8,137 nucleotides of DNA from Acidimicrobiaceae bacterium (GCA_009785715.1 WQVT01000083.1:1-8137), one strand, 5' to 3'; positions 1 through 6,269 are shown, numbered from the stretch's first letter. Made by a program: numbers and translations. The notes: a model not told the origin generated them from the letters alone.

Positions 1-147
1 GAGCTCGGGCTGATCGGCGAGCAGCTGGTACTGGATGATGTCTCGGGGGAGCTGGCCGTCCATGGCGACGATCTCGTCGCCGGGAAGGAGGCCGGCACGG
101 GCAGCGGGGGACCCATCGGCCACCGCCACCACTCGGGGCAGTGACAT
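1..147 (-). CDS. DUF512-type protein with N-terminal PDZ domain (5' part only)
   Basis: Reading leftwards from ATG at 147-145, 49 codons stay open to the window edge, so only the N terminus is present. The peptide begins MSLPRVVAVADGSPAARAGL and continues LLPGDEIVAMDGQLPRDIIQ. This is a PDZ-like fold: the GSPAARAGLLPGDEI carboxylate-binding loop, then an IxxMDGQ strand, followed by an RDIIQYQLL helix. That pattern at the very N terminus, with no signal peptide, is typical of DUF512 proteins, which go on to a radical-SAM-like region and the DUF512 domain. Their function is not established. A GGAGG (156-152) lies four bases before the ATG. It is transcribed divergently from ispH. In many Gram-positive genomes a DUF512 gene sits just before der, so der may lie off the left edge; that is inference. 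Another PDZ-containing protein cannot be excluded from 49 residues. Confidence 0.72.
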   Translation of the reverse strand, partial: MSLPRVVAVADGSPAARAGLLPGDEIVAMDGQLPRDIIQYQLLADQPEL

Positions 148-156
148 AAGGCCTCC

Positions 157-162
157 AGGGTA
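157..162 (-). promoter_or_regulatory. Possible -10 element (TACCCT) for the DUF512-type gene
   Basis: On the minus strand TACCCT matches the actinobacterial TANNNT -10 pattern. It is followed by seven bases (GGAGGCC), then TT and the ATG at 147. A transcript starting at the usual distance would carry only about two bases of leader, so the GGAGG would not act as a ribosome binding site. A start further upstream would instead make the GGAGG functional. No convincing -35 is visible. Confidence 0.3.
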
Positions 163-260
163 CCGGGCGGCCGGGCCGAGCCGGGCAGCGCCCGCCGGCC
201 TCTCTGTCCGCCGCCGGAGGGTGCCGCCGGTGGCGTTCCGTCCACCTCTGCGGCGGTGCC

Positions 261-266
261 TAGCAT
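261..266 (+). promoter_or_regulatory. Candidate -10 element (TAGCAT) for leaderless ispH
   Basis: TAGCAT fits TANNNT and lies exactly seven bases before GTG 274, the distance expected if transcription starts on the G of that codon. The same layout occurs before trpS (7127-7132), and the two 18-base stretches agree at 15 positions. The ATG at 265 would then be part of the promoter and not a start codon. No clear -35 hexamer is visible upstream. Confidence 0.5.
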
Positions 267-273
267 GACCGGC

Positions 274-1332
274 GTGGATGTCGATCGGGTACTGCTGGCC
301 TCACCGCGGGGGTTCTGCGCGGGGGTGGAGATGGCCATCAAGTCCCTCGCCTGGATGGTCCGTGTCTTCGAGCCTCCCGTGTACTGCTATCACGAGATCG
401 TCCACAACCGGGCGGTGGTCGACCGCTTCCGGGCCCTCGGCGTCGTCTTCGTGGACGACGTGGACGAGGTGCCTGAGGGGGCGCCATTGATGCTCTCGGC
501 GCACGGCACCGCCCCCGACGTGCTGGCCCGGGCGAAGACGCGTGGCGGAACGGTCGTCGACGCCGCCTGCCCACTCGTGACCAAGGTGCACCACGAGGTG
601 AAGACCCGGGCGGCCAAGGGGTACGAGATCGTCTACGTCGGCCACGAGGGCCACCAGGAGGCGATCGGAACCGTGGCCGTCGCACCCGAGGCGGTCCACC
701 GGGTCGAGACCCTGGAGGAGATCGCGGCCCTGCCCGAGCCGCAGGCGCCCGTGGCCTTCCTGGCGCAGACCACGCTCGCCGTCGACGAATGGAAGGAACT
801 GCTCGACGCCGCCCGCCGGCGGTGGCCGGACCTGTCTGTGCCGGGCAAGTCCGACCTCTGCTTCGCGACCACCAACCGGCAGGCGGCGTTGAAGGCCATC
901 GCCGACGGCTGCGACGAGGTCGTCGTCATAGGCAGCGCCAATTCCTCGAACACCTCCGCGCTCGCCCGCACCGCGAGGGCCGCGGGCGTCGCCCGGGTGC
1001 ACCGCGTCAACGGGCCCGACGAGCTGCCGGACGACATCGCCGGCACCGTCGGGGTCATCGCCGGCGCCTCGGCACCGGAGGAGATCGTCACCGCCGTCCT
1101 GGAGCGGCTCGCGCCCGCCGGCGGCGTCGAGGAGATCCGGGCCGTCGAGGAGGACCAGTACTTCCCGTTGCCCCGCGAGCTGCGGGTGCTCCTGCGGGCG
1201 GTGGCGGACGCGGCGGCCGTCGCGGGGCTCGCGCCGGGCGGCGACCCCAACGCCGGCGACACCCCCCTGCCCGACGACCGGGACCTGCCGGCCGCGGAGG
1301 CGCTCGCCGACCTCCTGCGCAAGCCCGCGTGA
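274..1332 (+). CDS. ispH: 4-hydroxy-3-methylbut-2-enyl diphosphate reductase (IspH/LytB)
   Basis: IspH is the last enzyme of the MEP pathway. It reductively dehydroxylates HMBPP to IPP and DMAPP with a [4Fe-4S] cluster, in the cytoplasm. From GTG 274 the protein has 352 residues. The three cluster cysteines are C15 (SPRGFCAGV), C99 (DAACPLVTKVH) and C196 (SDLCFATTNRQ). Substrate-pocket residues are H44 (HEIVHN), H77 (SAHGT), H127 and catalytic E129 (GHEGHQEAIGT), T166/T167 (QTTLAVDE), the S221-S225 segment (GSANSSNTS) and S266 (GASAPE). All hallmark residues are present, so it should be active. After the usual C-terminal PRELR (300-304) there is an extra Ala/Asp/Pro-rich tail of about 45 residues. 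Start: no ribosome binding site is clear for GTG 256, ATG 265 or GTG 274. I chose 274 because TAGCAT lies seven bases before it and MDVDRVLLASPRGFC fits family N termini. It is followed one base after its stop by a phosphoesterase gene. Confidence 0.96.
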   Translation: MDVDRVLLASPRGFCAGVEMAIKSLAWMVRVFEPPVYCYHEIVHNRAVVDRFRALGVVFVDDVDEVPEGAPLMLSAHGTAPDVLARAKTRGGTVVDAACPLVTKVHHEVKTRAAKGYEIVYVGHEGHQEAIGTVAVAPEAVHRVETLEEIAALPEPQAPVAFLAQTTLAVDEWKELLDAARRRWPDLSVPGKSDLCFATTNRQAALKAIADGCDEVVVIGSANSSNTSALARTARAAGVARVHRVNGPDELPDDIAGTVGVIAGASAPEEIVTAVLERLAPAGGVEEIRAVEEDQYFPLPRELRVLLRAVADAAAVAGLAPGGDPNAGDTPLPDDRDLPAAEALADLLRKPA

Positions 1333-1333
1333 G

Positions 1334-2281
1334 GTGAGCAACGGGGCGGTCGCCACCGGGCCCACACGGCCCGGCCTGTTGCTCCTCGTGATGGAGAACC
1401 AGCAGGCGATCAACGTGCTCGGCAACCAGAACGCGCCCAACATCACCCGGCTCGCCCAGACCTACCCGGTGGCGACCCGCTATTTCGGCGCCACCCACCC
1501 GTCGCTGCCCAACTACCTGACGCTGTGGGCGGGCAGCACCTTCGGGGTGACCGACGACGACCCGCCTTCCGCCCACCCCTTGAGCGGCGAGACCCTGGGC
1601 TCGCAGCTCGACGCCGCCGGCATCGGCTGGGCGGGCTACTTCGAGTCGCTCGCCGACGGGCAGGACCCGACGGTCGACGGGGGCGGCCGCGACAGCTCGA
1701 ACGATGCCCTCTACGTCGCCCGCCACAACCCGATCGTGTACTTCGCCGGCTATGACCGGGGGAAGGTCAAGTCGTACGGCGAGCTGTTGGCCGACCTCGA
1801 CTCCGCTGCGCCCCCGGGCTTCTGCCTGGTCGTGCCGAACATGGCCGACAACATGCACGACCCGGTGGGCTCCACCGCGAAGGACGCCGTGGCGGTCCAG
1901 GCCGGAGACGCCTGGGTGGACCGCTTCGTCCAGGCCGTGTCCGCCACCGCCTGGTGGCGCTCCGGCGGCACGGTGCTCCTGGTCTGGGACGAGGCGTACG
2001 ACGGCTCGGGCCACACCGTGCCGGGCGGCATCGGCACGCCGCCGTCGGACGGCGGCCCGGTGGTCCTGATGATCCTCTCGGCGGTCCTGGCCGGCGCGGC
2101 GGTCAACACGCACGGGTTGGGCGGGGACCGCAACTTCGATGCCCCCCTCACCCACGCCGGCCTGCTCGGCTCGATCGAGACCTACTTCGGCCTCGCCAAG
2201 CTGCGCGACGCCGCCAACACGACCTACGGCGACCTGAGCCCCGTCCTGCTGGCGGGTCAGTCCCCCCGCGTGCCGGAGTAG
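1334..2281 (+). CDS. Phosphoesterase of the phospholipase C / acid phosphatase superfamily
   Basis: The 315-residue protein starts at GTG 1334, one base after the ispH TGA, so translation is probably coupled. It resembles the PF04185 phosphoesterase group (bacterial acid phosphatases and C-type phospholipases, alkaline-phosphatase-like fold). The first strand GLLLLVMENQ carries the E21-N22 pair. THPSLPNYLTLWAGST (54-69) is the conserved segment expected to hold the hydroxyl nucleophile and a family signature. Then come ARHNPIVYF (129-137), VPNMADNMHD (167-176), GDAWVDRF (191-198) and LLVWDEAYD (215-223), where D219-E220 are the expected metal ligands. HAGLLGSIETYFGL near the C terminus is also typical. 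Substrate cannot be told from sequence. Unlike most relatives it has no signal peptide or lipobox: only about 14 polar residues precede strand 1. The cysteines usually seen after the GxTxD segment of secreted relatives are also missing. Its 3' end overlaps plsC by 25 bases. Confidence 0.85.
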   Translation: MSNGAVATGPTRPGLLLLVMENQQAINVLGNQNAPNITRLAQTYPVATRYFGATHPSLPNYLTLWAGSTFGVTDDDPPSAHPLSGETLGSQLDAAGIGWAGYFESLADGQDPTVDGGGRDSSNDALYVARHNPIVYFAGYDRGKVKSYGELLADLDSAAPPGFCLVVPNMADNMHDPVGSTAKDAVAVQAGDAWVDRFVQAVSATAWWRSGGTVLLVWDEAYDGSGHTVPGGIGTPPSDGGPVVLMILSAVLAGAAVNTHGLGGDRNFDAPLTHAGLLGSIETYFGLAKLRDAANTTYGDLSPVLLAGQSPRVPE

Positions 2282-3009
2282 CCCGACGGCTCCCGGCCCG
2301 CCCGGACCATGGCGTCGTCGAACAGGAGTTGCAGCTCGGCCTGGAGGGCCTCGGTGGCCTTGCGGATCTGGGGCCGGCTGATCCGGCCCTCGGCCGAGCT
2401 CGGCACCTCGATCGGCTCGCCGATCGTCATGCACACCTTGACCGGGTAGATCATCCGGTCGCCCTTGCGCATCGCCCATTCGGAGCCACCGATCCCGACG
2501 GGCACGATCGGGACCCCGGCGCAGGCGGCGACGAAGACCGCCCCGTCGAAGAGCTCGTTGATCACCGGGCCGAACTGGCGCTGGCCCTCCGGGAACAGGA
2601 CCACCGGTTCCCCGGCCCGCAGGGCGTTCTCGCACGTGCGGAGCGCCTCGCGATCCGGCATGCCGCGGTGGACCGGGAACCCGCCGAGCGAGCCGAGCAC
2701 CACTCCGATGAACTTGTACTTCCAGACCCCGTCCTTGGCCATGAAGCGCATCTTCCGGCGGGTGACGCACCCGGCGAGGAGGGTGTCGATGTTCGAACGG
2801 TGCACGGGCGAGAGGACGAACGCGCCGGTCTTCGGGATGTTCTCCTTGCCGACGATGTCGACGCGCCACGCGATCCGGCACAGCCCCTCGACGAGCAGCT
2901 GCATCACCCCGTACCAGATCCGCCGCAGGATGATGCCGAGTCGCCCCGGCGCTTCTGCGTCCGTCCCGGCGGCGCCTTCCGGCCGTCTTGCTCCAGGTGC
3001 GGTGTCCAT
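2257..3009 (-). CDS. plsC: 1-acyl-sn-glycerol-3-phosphate acyltransferase (PlsC/LPLAT family)
   Basis: PlsC acylates lysophosphatidic acid at sn-2 to give phosphatidic acid, the branch point of phospholipid synthesis, at the inner face of the membrane. The 250-residue product has the family motifs in order: HRSNID (HX4D, H70-D75, catalytic), GGFPVHRG (109-116), FPEGQR (139-144) with the motif III glutamate E141, and VPIVPVG (166-172). The FPEG is followed by QR where TR is more common. A hydrophobic stretch near 27-45 (ILRRIWYGVMQLLVEGLCRI) may anchor it to the membrane; the first 24 residues are Pro/Ala/Gly-rich and poorly conserved in type. ATG 3009 shares its A with the cmk TGA (TGATG), so it is translationally coupled as the last gene of the operon. 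Acyl-acceptor specificity cannot be proved from motifs. The gene order cmk-plsC recurs in other bacteria. The stop lies inside the convergent phosphoesterase gene. Confidence 0.9.
   Translation of the reverse strand: MDTAPGARRPEGAAGTDAEAPGRLGIILRRIWYGVMQLLVEGLCRIAWRVDIVGKENIPKTGAFVLSPVHRSNIDTLLAGCVTRRKMRFMAKDGVWKYKFIGVVLGSLGGFPVHRGMPDREALRTCENALRAGEPVVLFPEGQRQFGPVINELFDGAVFVAACAGVPIVPVGIGGSEWAMRKGDRMIYPVKVCMTIGEPIEVPSSAEGRISRPQIRKATEALQAELQLLFDDAMVRAGREPSGYSGTRGD
2272..2297. terminator. Possible shared hairpin at the convergent 3' ends
   Basis: GCCGG (2272-2276) can pair with CCGGC (2293-2297), and inside it AGCC (2280-2283) with GGCT (2288-2291) around a CGAC loop. An asymmetric internal loop (AGT versus C) lies between the two stems. 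It sits over the phosphoesterase stop and just beyond the 25-base overlap with plsC. For plsC it lies before the stop, so it would need to be read through by ribosomes. There is no T-tract on either side, so classical Rho-independent termination is not shown. In a sequence this GC-rich such hairpins are frequent. Confidence 0.25.
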
Positions 3010-3665
3010 CAGGCGCGGGTGGCGGCTTCCGCGAGGGCAACGACCGACTCGACGACCTTGTCGATGCCGAGCCCGGTGGTGTCGAGCTGGATGGCGTCGT
3101 CGGCCACGGCCAGCGGCGAGGTGTCCCGGGTCGTGTCGGTGCGGTCCCGCCGGGCGAGATCGGCGGCGACCTCGTCGTAGTGGAGCTCGAGCATCTCCTT
3201 GCTCCGCCGGCTGGCCCGCTCGGCGTCGGCTGCGGTCAGGAAGATCTTCAGGTCGGCGGAGGGGAAGACCACCGTCCCGATGTCGCGTCCCTCGATGACG
3301 CCCCCGCCGTGTGCCGCCGCCCACTCCCGCTGGCGCCGCACCAGTTCGGTGCGCACCTTCGGGTTGGTGGCCACCGCGCTCGCCGCCCTCGTCACCTCGG
3401 GGCTGCGGATCTCGATCGTGGCATCGACCCCGTCCACGGTCACCTTCTCCGCAACCTCGAGCTGGAGGTCGCGGGTCATGAGGGCCACCGGCTCGGCGTC
3501 GGCCGGGTCGATCCCGCGGCGCATGGCGGCGAAGGCGACGGCCCGGTACATGGCGCCGGTGTCGAGGTAGTCCATCTCCAGCCGATCGGCGACGGCCCGG
3601 GCCACGGTGGACTTCCCCGCCCCGGCGGGGCCGTCGATGGCGATGATCCGCACGGGCGGCGTCAC
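3009..3665 (-). CDS. cmk: Cytidylate kinase (CMP/dCMP kinase)
   Basis: Cmk transfers a phosphate from ATP to CMP or dCMP, feeding CTP and dCTP pools; it is cytoplasmic. The 218-residue length is normal. The P-loop is GPAGAGKST (12-20). DTGAMYRA (35-42) is the classic Cmk signature. The CMP-binding insert region (about 68-110) contains IEIRSPEVTRAASAVA. EGRDIGTVVFP (125-135) binds the nucleotide base and phosphate, and RRDRTDTTRDTSPL (172-185) supplies the lid arginines and the aspartate that favours cytosine recognition. GTG 3665 overlaps the tyrA TGA by four bases (GTGA), and GGCGAG just before it may help initiation; an upstream-extended frame exists but has no family similarity. The stop overlaps the plsC start. 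Identification is secure because uridylate and adenylate kinases lack this motif set. Confidence 0.96.
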   Translation of the reverse strand: MTPPVRIIAIDGPAGAGKSTVARAVADRLEMDYLDTGAMYRAVAFAAMRRGIDPADAEPVALMTRDLQLEVAEKVTVDGVDATIEIRSPEVTRAASAVATNPKVRTELVRRQREWAAAHGGGVIEGRDIGTVVFPSADLKIFLTAADAERASRRSKEMLELHYDEVAADLARRDRTDTTRDTSPLAVADDAIQLDTTGLGIDKVVESVVALAEAATRA

Positions 3666-4735
3666 TCGCCGATCCGGCGGACCGACACGCGGTGGCCGAG
3701 GTCGGCGAGCGCCTTCCGGGCCAGCTCGGCGCTCGGAAGGTCCACAGCCAGGACCATCACACCCCGACCTCCTTCGGCTGAGTGGGCGATCTCGATATCG
3801 AAGATGTTGACGCCCAGCTCCGCGAGCGTCGTCGTGACCTCGGCGATGGCGCCGGGCCGGTCCGGCACCGGAATGCGGAGCTCGGCGGTCTCCCCCGGGG
3901 GCGGTGCGCCCACCGGGAGGTTGATGCGCTCCTCGCGGGCCCGTTCCAGCCAGCTGATCAGCCCCGGACGGTCGCCATCGGCCACCACCCGGCGGATCTC
4001 GGTCAGGGCGCCGGTCAGCGCATCGAGCACCGAGAGGATCGCGGCCCGGTTGTCGACGCAGACGTCGGGCCAGATGCCGGGGTGTCCGGCGGCGATCCTC
4101 GTCATGTCCCGGAACCCGCCGGCGGCGAGCCGCAGGAGCGTGGTGTCCTCGAGGGCGGCGTCGGCGGCCAGGTTCATGAGCGTCGCCGCGGTCAGGTGCG
4201 GCACGTGCGACACGAGGGCGACGAGGGCGTCGTGGCGAGACGGCGCAACGGCGATCACGTTCGCCCCGAGCAGGCCGATCACCGCCTGCACCAGGGCATA
4301 GGCCTCGGCGTCGGTGTGCTCTCCCGGGGTGAGGACCCAGGTGGCGCCGTCGAAGAGCTCGCCGTCGGCCCCTTCGACGCCCTCCTGCTCCGAACCCGCC
4401 ATCGGATGTCCGGCGACGAAACGGGGGTGGTCGAGCTCGGAGGTGATGGCCGCCTTGACCCCGGCGACGTCGGTCACCACCCCGCCGCGGCGGAGCGCCA
4501 GGCGGGCCTCGGCCACCACGTGGCTGGCGGGCGTGGCAACGAAGGTGATCTGCGCGTCGGGGTCGATCCCCACCTCGTCGACGACCCCGAGCTCGAGGGC
4601 GCGGGCGGCCCTGGCGGGCAGCGCGTCGGTGCCGGTGACCCGCCAGCCCCGCTGGCGCAGCCCCAGCCCGATCGATCCACCGATGAGACCGGTCCCGATG
4701 ATCTGGGCACGCTGAATCGGGACGGCGACGGACAC
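3662..4735 (-). CDS. tyrA: Prephenate dehydrogenase with C-terminal ACT domain
   Basis: TyrA oxidatively decarboxylates prephenate to 4-hydroxyphenylpyruvate, the tyrosine branch of aromatic amino acid synthesis. The 357-residue protein starts with a Rossmann fold: IIGTGLIGGSIG (12-23) gives GxGxxG, and D37 at the end of strand 2 suggests NAD+ over NADP+. VTDVAGVK (87-94) and GHPMAGSEQEGVEGA (109-123, with H110) follow. The helical dimerisation and substrate region holds RHDALVALVSHVPH (167-180), GFRDMTRIA (207-215) and WPDVCVDNRAAI (222-233). An ACT domain runs from about 285 to 357 (DRPGAIAEVTTTLAELGVNI), so feedback control by an amino acid, probably tyrosine, is likely but not shown. GTG 4735 lies 11 bases after the rluB stop with only weak purine-rich sequence before it; it gives the usual short lead-in to the Rossmann strand. 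An arogenate-specific enzyme cannot be excluded. Confidence 0.94.
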   Translation of the reverse strand: MSVAVPIQRAQIIGTGLIGGSIGLGLRQRGWRVTGTDALPARAARALELGVVDEVGIDPDAQITFVATPASHVVAEARLALRRGGVVTDVAGVKAAITSELDHPRFVAGHPMAGSEQEGVEGADGELFDGATWVLTPGEHTDAEAYALVQAVIGLLGANVIAVAPSRHDALVALVSHVPHLTAATLMNLAADAALEDTTLLRLAAGGFRDMTRIAAGHPGIWPDVCVDNRAAILSVLDALTGALTEIRRVVADGDRPGLISWLERAREERINLPVGAPPPGETAELRIPVPDRPGAIAEVTTTLAELGVNIFDIEIAHSAEGGRGVMVLAVDLPSAELARKALADLGHRVSVRRIGE

Positions 4736-4746
4736 GAGACTCGACT

Positions 4747-5583
4747 CTACCGGCCGTCCGGGTTCGCCTTGCCCCGCTCGGCCGCCCGCCGCTCGCCGGC
4801 TCGGCGCTCCGCACGGGTCGCCCCGGGTGGCGCGAGGCGTGCCGCGGCCTCCTCGAGGGCCCTGATCTCGTCGGCGGTCAGCGACCGCCACTCCCCCGGC
4901 GACAGCCGGCGGTCGGCGAGCGGCCCGATGCGGATCCGGGCCAGCCGCACCACCGGGTGGCCGACGGCGTCGCACATCCTGCGGACCTGGCGGTTCCGTC
5001 CCTCGTGGATCACGATCCGCAGGCCGACGTCGCCGACCTGGGACACCCTCGCCGGCGCGGTCATCCCGTCCTCCAGCTCCACCCCTTCCCGCAGGGCGCG
5101 CAGCGCGGCGGGCCGGGGGCGGGTGGCGAGCTCGGCCAGGTACTCCTTCTCGACGCCGTAGCGGGGATGGGTCAGGCGGAACGTGAGGTCACCGTCGTTG
5201 GTCAGCACCAGGAGCCCCTCGGTGGCGGCGTCGAGCCGGCCCACCGAGTGGACGCGGGGCTCGGACGGGACCGCCGAGATCACGGTCGGCCGGCCCTCGG
5301 GGTCCGAGGCGGTGGAGACCATGCCGGCCGGCTTGTTGAGGAGGTAGTAGACGAGCCCGGGGCGGATCGACACGTCGACCCCGTCGACCCGGATGTGGTC
5401 GACCTCTGGATCCACGCGACGGCCGAGCTGGGCGACCTCGCCGTTCACCTCGACCCGCCCCGCGGCGATCATGTCGTCGCATACCCGCCGGCTGCCGAAA
5501 CCGGCCCTGGCCAGCACCTTCTGCAAGCGGTCGCCGGTCCCCTCGTCGGGGCCGTCGCCACGCCAGTCAGCCGAGGCGCTCAC
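4747..5583 (-). CDS. rluB: 23S rRNA pseudouridine synthase, RluB/RsuA family
   Basis: This family isomerises a specific uridine in rRNA (position 2605 in E. coli 23S rRNA for RluB). The 278-residue protein has an S4 RNA-binding domain (about 18-65, DRLQKVLARAGFGSRRVCDD), LLNKPAGMVST (81-91), the catalytic motif GRLDAATEGLLVLTNDG (115-131) with D118 as nucleophile, and EGRNRQVRRMCDAVGHPV (194-211). These are the RsuA/RluB/RluE/RluF set rather than the RluA/C/D set. RluB is preferred over RsuA because the scpA-scpB-rluB order is widely conserved; the exact target uridine is inferred. The last 25 residues are strongly basic (TRAERRAGERRAAERGK), plausibly an extra rRNA contact. GTG 5583 overlaps the scpB TGA by four bases (GTGA). 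A longer in-frame reading upstream lies inside scpB and shows no family similarity. Confidence 0.94.
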   Translation of the reverse strand: MSASADWRGDGPDEGTGDRLQKVLARAGFGSRRVCDDMIAAGRVEVNGEVAQLGRRVDPEVDHIRVDGVDVSIRPGLVYYLLNKPAGMVSTASDPEGRPTVISAVPSEPRVHSVGRLDAATEGLLVLTNDGDLTFRLTHPRYGVEKEYLAELATRPRPAALRALREGVELEDGMTAPARVSQVGDVGLRIVIHEGRNRQVRRMCDAVGHPVVRLARIRIGPLADRRLSPGEWRSLTADEIRALEEAAARLAPPGATRAERRAGERRAAERGKANPDGR

Positions 5584-6269
5584 TCGTCCTCTGCACCCGC
5601 CACGGGGTCGTCGTCCTCCACCGCGCCGCCGTCCCGCACCGGATCCTCGTCCCCCATGGGATCCTCGTCCTGCATCGTGTCCTCGTCCTGCATCGGGTCC
5701 TCGTCGAGCGGGTCGGCACGCAGGGTCTGTTCGAGCGCGTCCATGATCTCCGGCCCGGGCACGAAGTCGGCTATCGGCGGCAGGTCCTCGATCCGGTTGA
5801 GCCCGAGGCGCTCCAGAAACACGGTGGTCGTGCCGTAGAGGACCGCCTGGCCGGGGCCGGGATCCCGTGCCACCTCGGCCACGTAGCCGCGCGTCAGCAG
5901 GGTGCGGAGCACCCCGTCCGCGTTGACCCCCCGGATGGCGGCCACCTGCGCCCGGGACACGGGCTGCTTGTAGGCCACGATCGCGAGCGTCTCGAGGGCG
6001 GCGGCGGAGAGGCGGGCCGACTGGCCCTCGAGGACGAAACGCTCGACGTAGGGGGCCAGGTCCGGATGGCTCTGGAAGCGGTACCCGCCGGCCACCCGCA
6101 CGAGGACGAACCCGCGCCCGCCCTGCTCGTACTCGTTCGCAAGCGACTCGCACAGCTCCTCCACCCGGCCGGGCGTCACCTCGAGGAGCTGGGCCAGAAG
6201 GTGGGGCTCGATCGGGGTGTCGGCCACCATCAAGACGGCCTCTATGGCTCGCCGGGCCTCGTCCTCCAT
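5580..6269 (-). CDS. scpB: Segregation and condensation protein B
   Basis: ScpB dimers (kite proteins, two winged-helix domains each) bind the ScpA kleisin and form the SMC-ScpAB condensin that organises and helps segregate the chromosome. The 229-residue product has the first winged helix at about 1-75 (AIEAVLMVADTPIEPHLLAQ, GGYRFQSHPD) and the second at about 85-160. The second contains the family signature LSAAALETLAIVAYKQPVSR (87-106), then IRGVNADGVLRTLL and GTTTVFLERLGLN. From residue 185 the tail is extremely acidic and is encoded by an 18-base tandem repeat. This extends beyond the usual ScpB end, and I know of no assigned function for it. ATG 6269 lies 16 bases after the scpA stop, with a five-codon mini-ORF and a direct repeat between them. 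The stop overlaps the rluB GTG. Confidence 0.96.
   Translation of the reverse strand: MEDEARRAIEAVLMVADTPIEPHLLAQLLEVTPGRVEELCESLANEYEQGGRGFVLVRVAGGYRFQSHPDLAPYVERFVLEGQSARLSAAALETLAIVAYKQPVSRAQVAAIRGVNADGVLRTLLTRGYVAEVARDPGPGQAVLYGTTTVFLERLGLNRIEDLPPIADFVPGPEIMDALEQTLRADPLDEDPMQDEDTMQDEDPMGDEDPVRDGGAVEDDDPVAGAEDE
5641..5712 (-). repeat. scpB: 18-base tandem repeat coding the acidic tail of ScpB
   Basis: Four consecutive 18-base units (5641-5658, 5659-5676, 5677-5694, 5695-5712) share a TCCTCGTC core on the plus strand. The three leftmost units are nearly identical and the rightmost diverges after the core. On the coding strand they give the six-residue series DPMQDE, DTMQDE, DPMGDE, DPVRDG (ScpB residues about 191-214). 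The unit length is a multiple of three, so copy-number change would keep the frame. Confidence 0.85.

Noticed and set aside
35..268. Small plus-strand ORF across the DUF512-type gene and the intergenic region
   Set aside because: It overlaps a PDZ-like coding sequence on the other strand, is Arg/Pro/Ala-rich, and has no ribosome binding site or family similarity.
301..1446. Long minus-strand open frame opposite ispH
   Set aside because: Ispophilic homology is all on the plus strand: the antisense translation is Arg/Gly/Asp/His-rich low-complexity sequence without family motifs, as expected when a GC-rich gene is read in reverse.
1088..3040. 650-codon minus-strand open frame spanning ispH, the phosphoesterase and plsC
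   Set aside because: It crosses three genes that have clear motifs in other frames. Its translation is Arg/Ala/Pro-rich, and it exists because stop codons are rare at this base composition.
1954..4301. Long plus-strand open frames at 1954-3180 and 2988-4301, opposite plsC, cmk and tyrA
   Set aside because: Antisense shadows with skewed composition and no recognisable domains. The minus-strand genes carry full catalytic motifs.
3782..5838. Long plus-strand open frames at 3782-5161 and 4957-5838, opposite tyrA, rluB and scpB
   Set aside because: Composition is Gly/Asp/His/Arg-rich without motifs, typical of mirror frames of GC-rich genes.
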